From Candidatus Sumerlaeota bacterium (lineage in GTDB: Bacteria > Sumerlaeota > Sumerlaeia > MWCT01), in assembly GCA_026398545.1 (NCBI GenBank), contig JAPLSR010000269.1, positions 1-7,899 on the forward strand: a DNA stretch of 7,899 nucleotides, in the 5' to 3' direction. Position numbers and translations under genes: made by a program. The notes under the pieces were generated by a model. That model ran no database searches. It saw only the letters and a list, made by a program, of their open reading frames with translations, and was not told where the DNA came from. Each line of letters opens with the position of its first letter. Positions within the stretch are counted from its first letter, which is position 1. This document shows positions 5,857-7,899 of the stretch, one piece after another.

Positions 5857-7899
5857 ATGACATCCCAGAGAGGACAAAATACTACCATCCCCATCAGGTC
5901 GCCCTCCATTAAGGTGATCAACCAGAAGAATATTGATTACCTTGAGTTCGCCGAATTATCTGTTGACGCCCTCCTGGAGCGATTTAAAACCCGCCTCAAC
6001 GGCCTCACGGATGAAGAAGTTGAGGAACGCCAGGATGAATTCGGATATAATGAAATCGCAAGACAAAAACACAGCGTGGTTTTTCAATTTGTATCCAAAT
6101 TCTCCAATCCACTCGTTATTGTCCTCCTGATAATCGCTGGCTTTTCATTCTTCTTCGGGCAAAAGATAAGCGGCATCCTGGTCTCCCTTATGGCACTTAT
6201 GAGCGTGATGCTCTCCTTTTTTCAGGAATATCGGGCAGGCAGGGAGGCAGACAAATTGAAAGAGATGGTCAGCCCGACTGCCACTGTATTTCGCAACGGC
6301 ACTGCACAGGAGATTAAAAACAGGGAAATCGTCCCGGGCGACATTGTCGACCTTTACGCTGGTGACATGGTGCCCGCCGACCTCCGCATCATCTCCTGCA
6401 AAGACCTGTTCATCAATCAGGCATCCATGACTGGCGAGGCATTCCCCATTGAAAAATTTGCCACGCCCATAAAACCTAAGGGAAATTCCATCTCAGATTT
6501 GACAAACACCGCCTTCATGGGCTCCAGTGTTGTGAGTGGAACGGCGATGGGGCTTGTCATCAGGACAGGCCTTTTCACCCAGTTCGGAGAGCTCTCCCGC
6601 AAACTTGCCACACGCAAAATTGAGACAGCATTTGACCAGGGGGTGAACAGATTCACCTGGCTTATGATTCGTTTCATGCTTGTCCTTGTCTTGTTGATTT
6701 TCATGATTAATGCCTTTTTCAAGGGAAATATCATCGAGGCATTCCTTTTTTCGCTTGCCGTGGCAGTTGGGCTTACGCCGGAAATGCTTCCCATGCTGGT
6801 CGCCATCAATCTCTCCAAGGGCGCAATCTCCATGTCCAAGAAAAAGGTAATCATCAAGCGGCTCAATTCAATCCAGAACCTCGGCGCCATGGATGTGTTG
6901 TGCACGGATAAAACGGGAACGCTGACAATGGATGAGATTGTGCTTGAATACCATTGTGACGTCGCCCGTCAGGAAGATGAGGAAGTCCTGCAATTTGCCT
7001 ACCTTAATAGTTATTATCAGACGGGTCTGAAAAACCTCTTGGACCGCGCTATTCTTGCCCACAAGGATATCTCTCTGGAATATTTCAAAAAGGTGGATGA
7101 AATCCCCTTTGATTTCTCCCGCAAGGTCATGTCCGTGGTCGTGAATATGGATGGGTGCGACAGGCTTATTGTCAAAGGGGCGCCTGAAGAGATTTTCAAG
7201 AGATGCACCAGATTCTATCTCGATGGCGAAGTCTTTGCGGTTGATAATCTCCTCCTGCCAGCCCTGAAGGAGGAATATGATAATCTCAGCGCGGAGGGAT
7301 TCCGTGTTCTCGCAATCGCATATAAAGACATGGAAAACAAAAAGGAATCCTATTCCAAAGATGATGAGAAAGAACTTATTCTCGTGGGTTATCTGGCATT
7401 CCTTGACCCGCCTAAACCGACGGCCAAACAGACCATTGAAACCCTTGCAAGTCAGGGAATTGAGGTAAAAGTCCTGACGGGGGATAATGAACTCGTCACG
7501 CGGAAAATCTGCGGAGATGTCGGTCTGGACCTGAAAGGTCTGGCAACGGGCGACCTTGTAGATAAATTATCAGATACGGAACTACAGGAACTCGTCAAGA
7601 CCACCACTGTTTTTGCCCGTCTCTCCCCACTCCAGAAGGAACGCGTCATTCATGCATTGCGGGCAAACGGCCATATCGTTGGATACCTCGGCGATGGTAT
7701 CAATGACGCCCCAGCCCTCAAGGCATCCGACGTCGGAATCTCTGTCAATAACGCCGTTGATATCGCAAAGGAATCTGCCGATGTCATCCTCCTCCAGAAG
7801 AGCCTTATGGTGCTCAAGGATGGCGTGGAAGAAGGCAGAAAAACATTTGCCAATATTGTAAAATACATAAAAATGGGTTCCAGTTCCAACTTTGGCAAT
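5857..7899 (+). CDS. mgtA: Magnesium-transporting P-type ATPase (MgtA/P3B type), C-terminally cut by the window edge
   Basis: The reading frame is open from ATG 5857 to the last base, giving 681 of roughly 900 residues. The protein is an inner-membrane pump that uses ATP to import Mg2+. Core motifs are intact: TM1 and TM2 at about 84-101 and 105-122, TGE at 192-194 (actuator), the TM4 ion-site motif VGLTPEM at 304-310, the phosphorylated Asp351 in CTDKTGTLT, KGAPE at 440-444 (nucleotide binding), TGDN at 541-544 and GDGINDAP at 612-619. The flanks NLGAMDVLCTDKTGT and KYIKMGSSSNFGN, and the TPEM rather than PEGL-type TM4 motif, are characteristic of the MgtA/MgtB subfamily rather than Ca2+ or K+ pumps. 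The later membrane helices, which complete the transport site, lie beyond the edge. The 64-base space after rnd is too short for an enterobacterial-type mgtA leader, so any Mg2+ control must differ. Subfamily assignment is strong; transport of Mg2+ is inferred from it. Confidence 0.92.
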   Translation, partial: MTSQRGQNTTIPIRSPSIKVINQKNIDYLEFAELSVDALLERFKTRLNGLTDEEVEERQDEFGYNEIARQKHSVVFQFVSKFSNPLVIVLLIIAGFSFFFGQKISGILVSLMALMSVMLSFFQEYRAGREADKLKEMVSPTATVFRNGTAQEIKNREIVPGDIVDLYAGDMVPADLRIISCKDLFINQASMTGEAFPIEKFATPIKPKGNSISDLTNTAFMGSSVVSGTAMGLVIRTGLFTQFGELSRKLATRKIETAFDQGVNRFTWLMIRFMLVLVLLIFMINAFFKGNIIEAFLFSLAVAVGLTPEMLPMLVAINLSKGAISMSKKKVIIKRLNSIQNLGAMDVLCTDKTGTLTMDEIVLEYHCDVARQEDEEVLQFAYLNSYYQTGLKNLLDRAILAHKDISLEYFKKVDEIPFDFSRKVMSVVVNMDGCDRLIVKGAPEEIFKRCTRFYLDGEVFAVDNLLLPALKEEYDNLSAEGFRVLAIAYKDMENKKESYSKDDEKELILVGYLAFLDPPKPTAKQTIETLASQGIEVKVLTGDNELVTRKICGDVGLDLKGLATGDLVDKLSDTELQELVKTTTVFARLSPLQKERVIHALRANGHIVGYLGDGINDAPALKASDVGISVNNAVDIAKESADVILLQKSLMVLKDGVEEGRKTFANIVKYIKMGSSSNFGN

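Noticed and set aside
6417..6905. Minus-strand open frame of about 162 codons inside the Mg2+ ATPase gene
   Set aside because: The opposite strand carries unmistakable P-type ATPase motifs throughout, so this is an antisense shadow.

Overview
The window suggests an uncultured Gram-negative-type bacterium. Base composition is moderate, intergenic gaps are short and AT-rich, two large proteins carry classical signal peptides, and start codons are mixed (ATG and TTG). The family content (non-sporulation S55 protease, exported beta-propeller, RNase D with HRDC domains, MgtA-type P-ATPase) resembles gene sets of deep-branching or little-cultured phyla, but nothing here fixes the phylum.

Layout. 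Positions 1-215 hold, on the minus strand, the N-terminus of a GT4-like glycosyltransferase running off the left edge. A 113-bp divergent control region (216-328) separates it from four plus-strand genes. (1) 329-1882 is an exported SpoIVB/S55-type serine protease-like protein. Its C-terminus is broken: the expected tail continues in another frame to 2087, and about 45-50 family residues seem to be missing at the junction. (2) 2154-4373 is an exported multidomain beta-propeller protein with beta-sandwich C-terminal domains. It starts at a TTG with a near-perfect Shine-Dalgarno. (3) 4611-5792 is ribonuclease D (rnd), with the complete DEDDy active site. (4) 5857-7899 is an MgtA-type Mg2+ P-type ATPase, cut by the right edge after about 681 residues.

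How the genes may work together. The S55 protein and the propeller protein are adjacent, co-directional and both exported, so they may form one extracytoplasmic module. This is inference from context only. RNase D (RNA 3'-end trimming) and the Mg2+ pump look like unrelated housekeeping genes. Both are preceded by nearly the same 15-bp AT-rich motif containing TTGACT, probably a promoter element.

No tRNA, rRNA, CRISPR array, insertion sequence or att site was seen. I did not find a clear undescribed system. The observations most worth checking are the frameshift/deletion in the S55 gene, the Ser-before-His order of its putative catalytic motifs relative to SpoIVB, and the uncharacterised protease-propeller pair.
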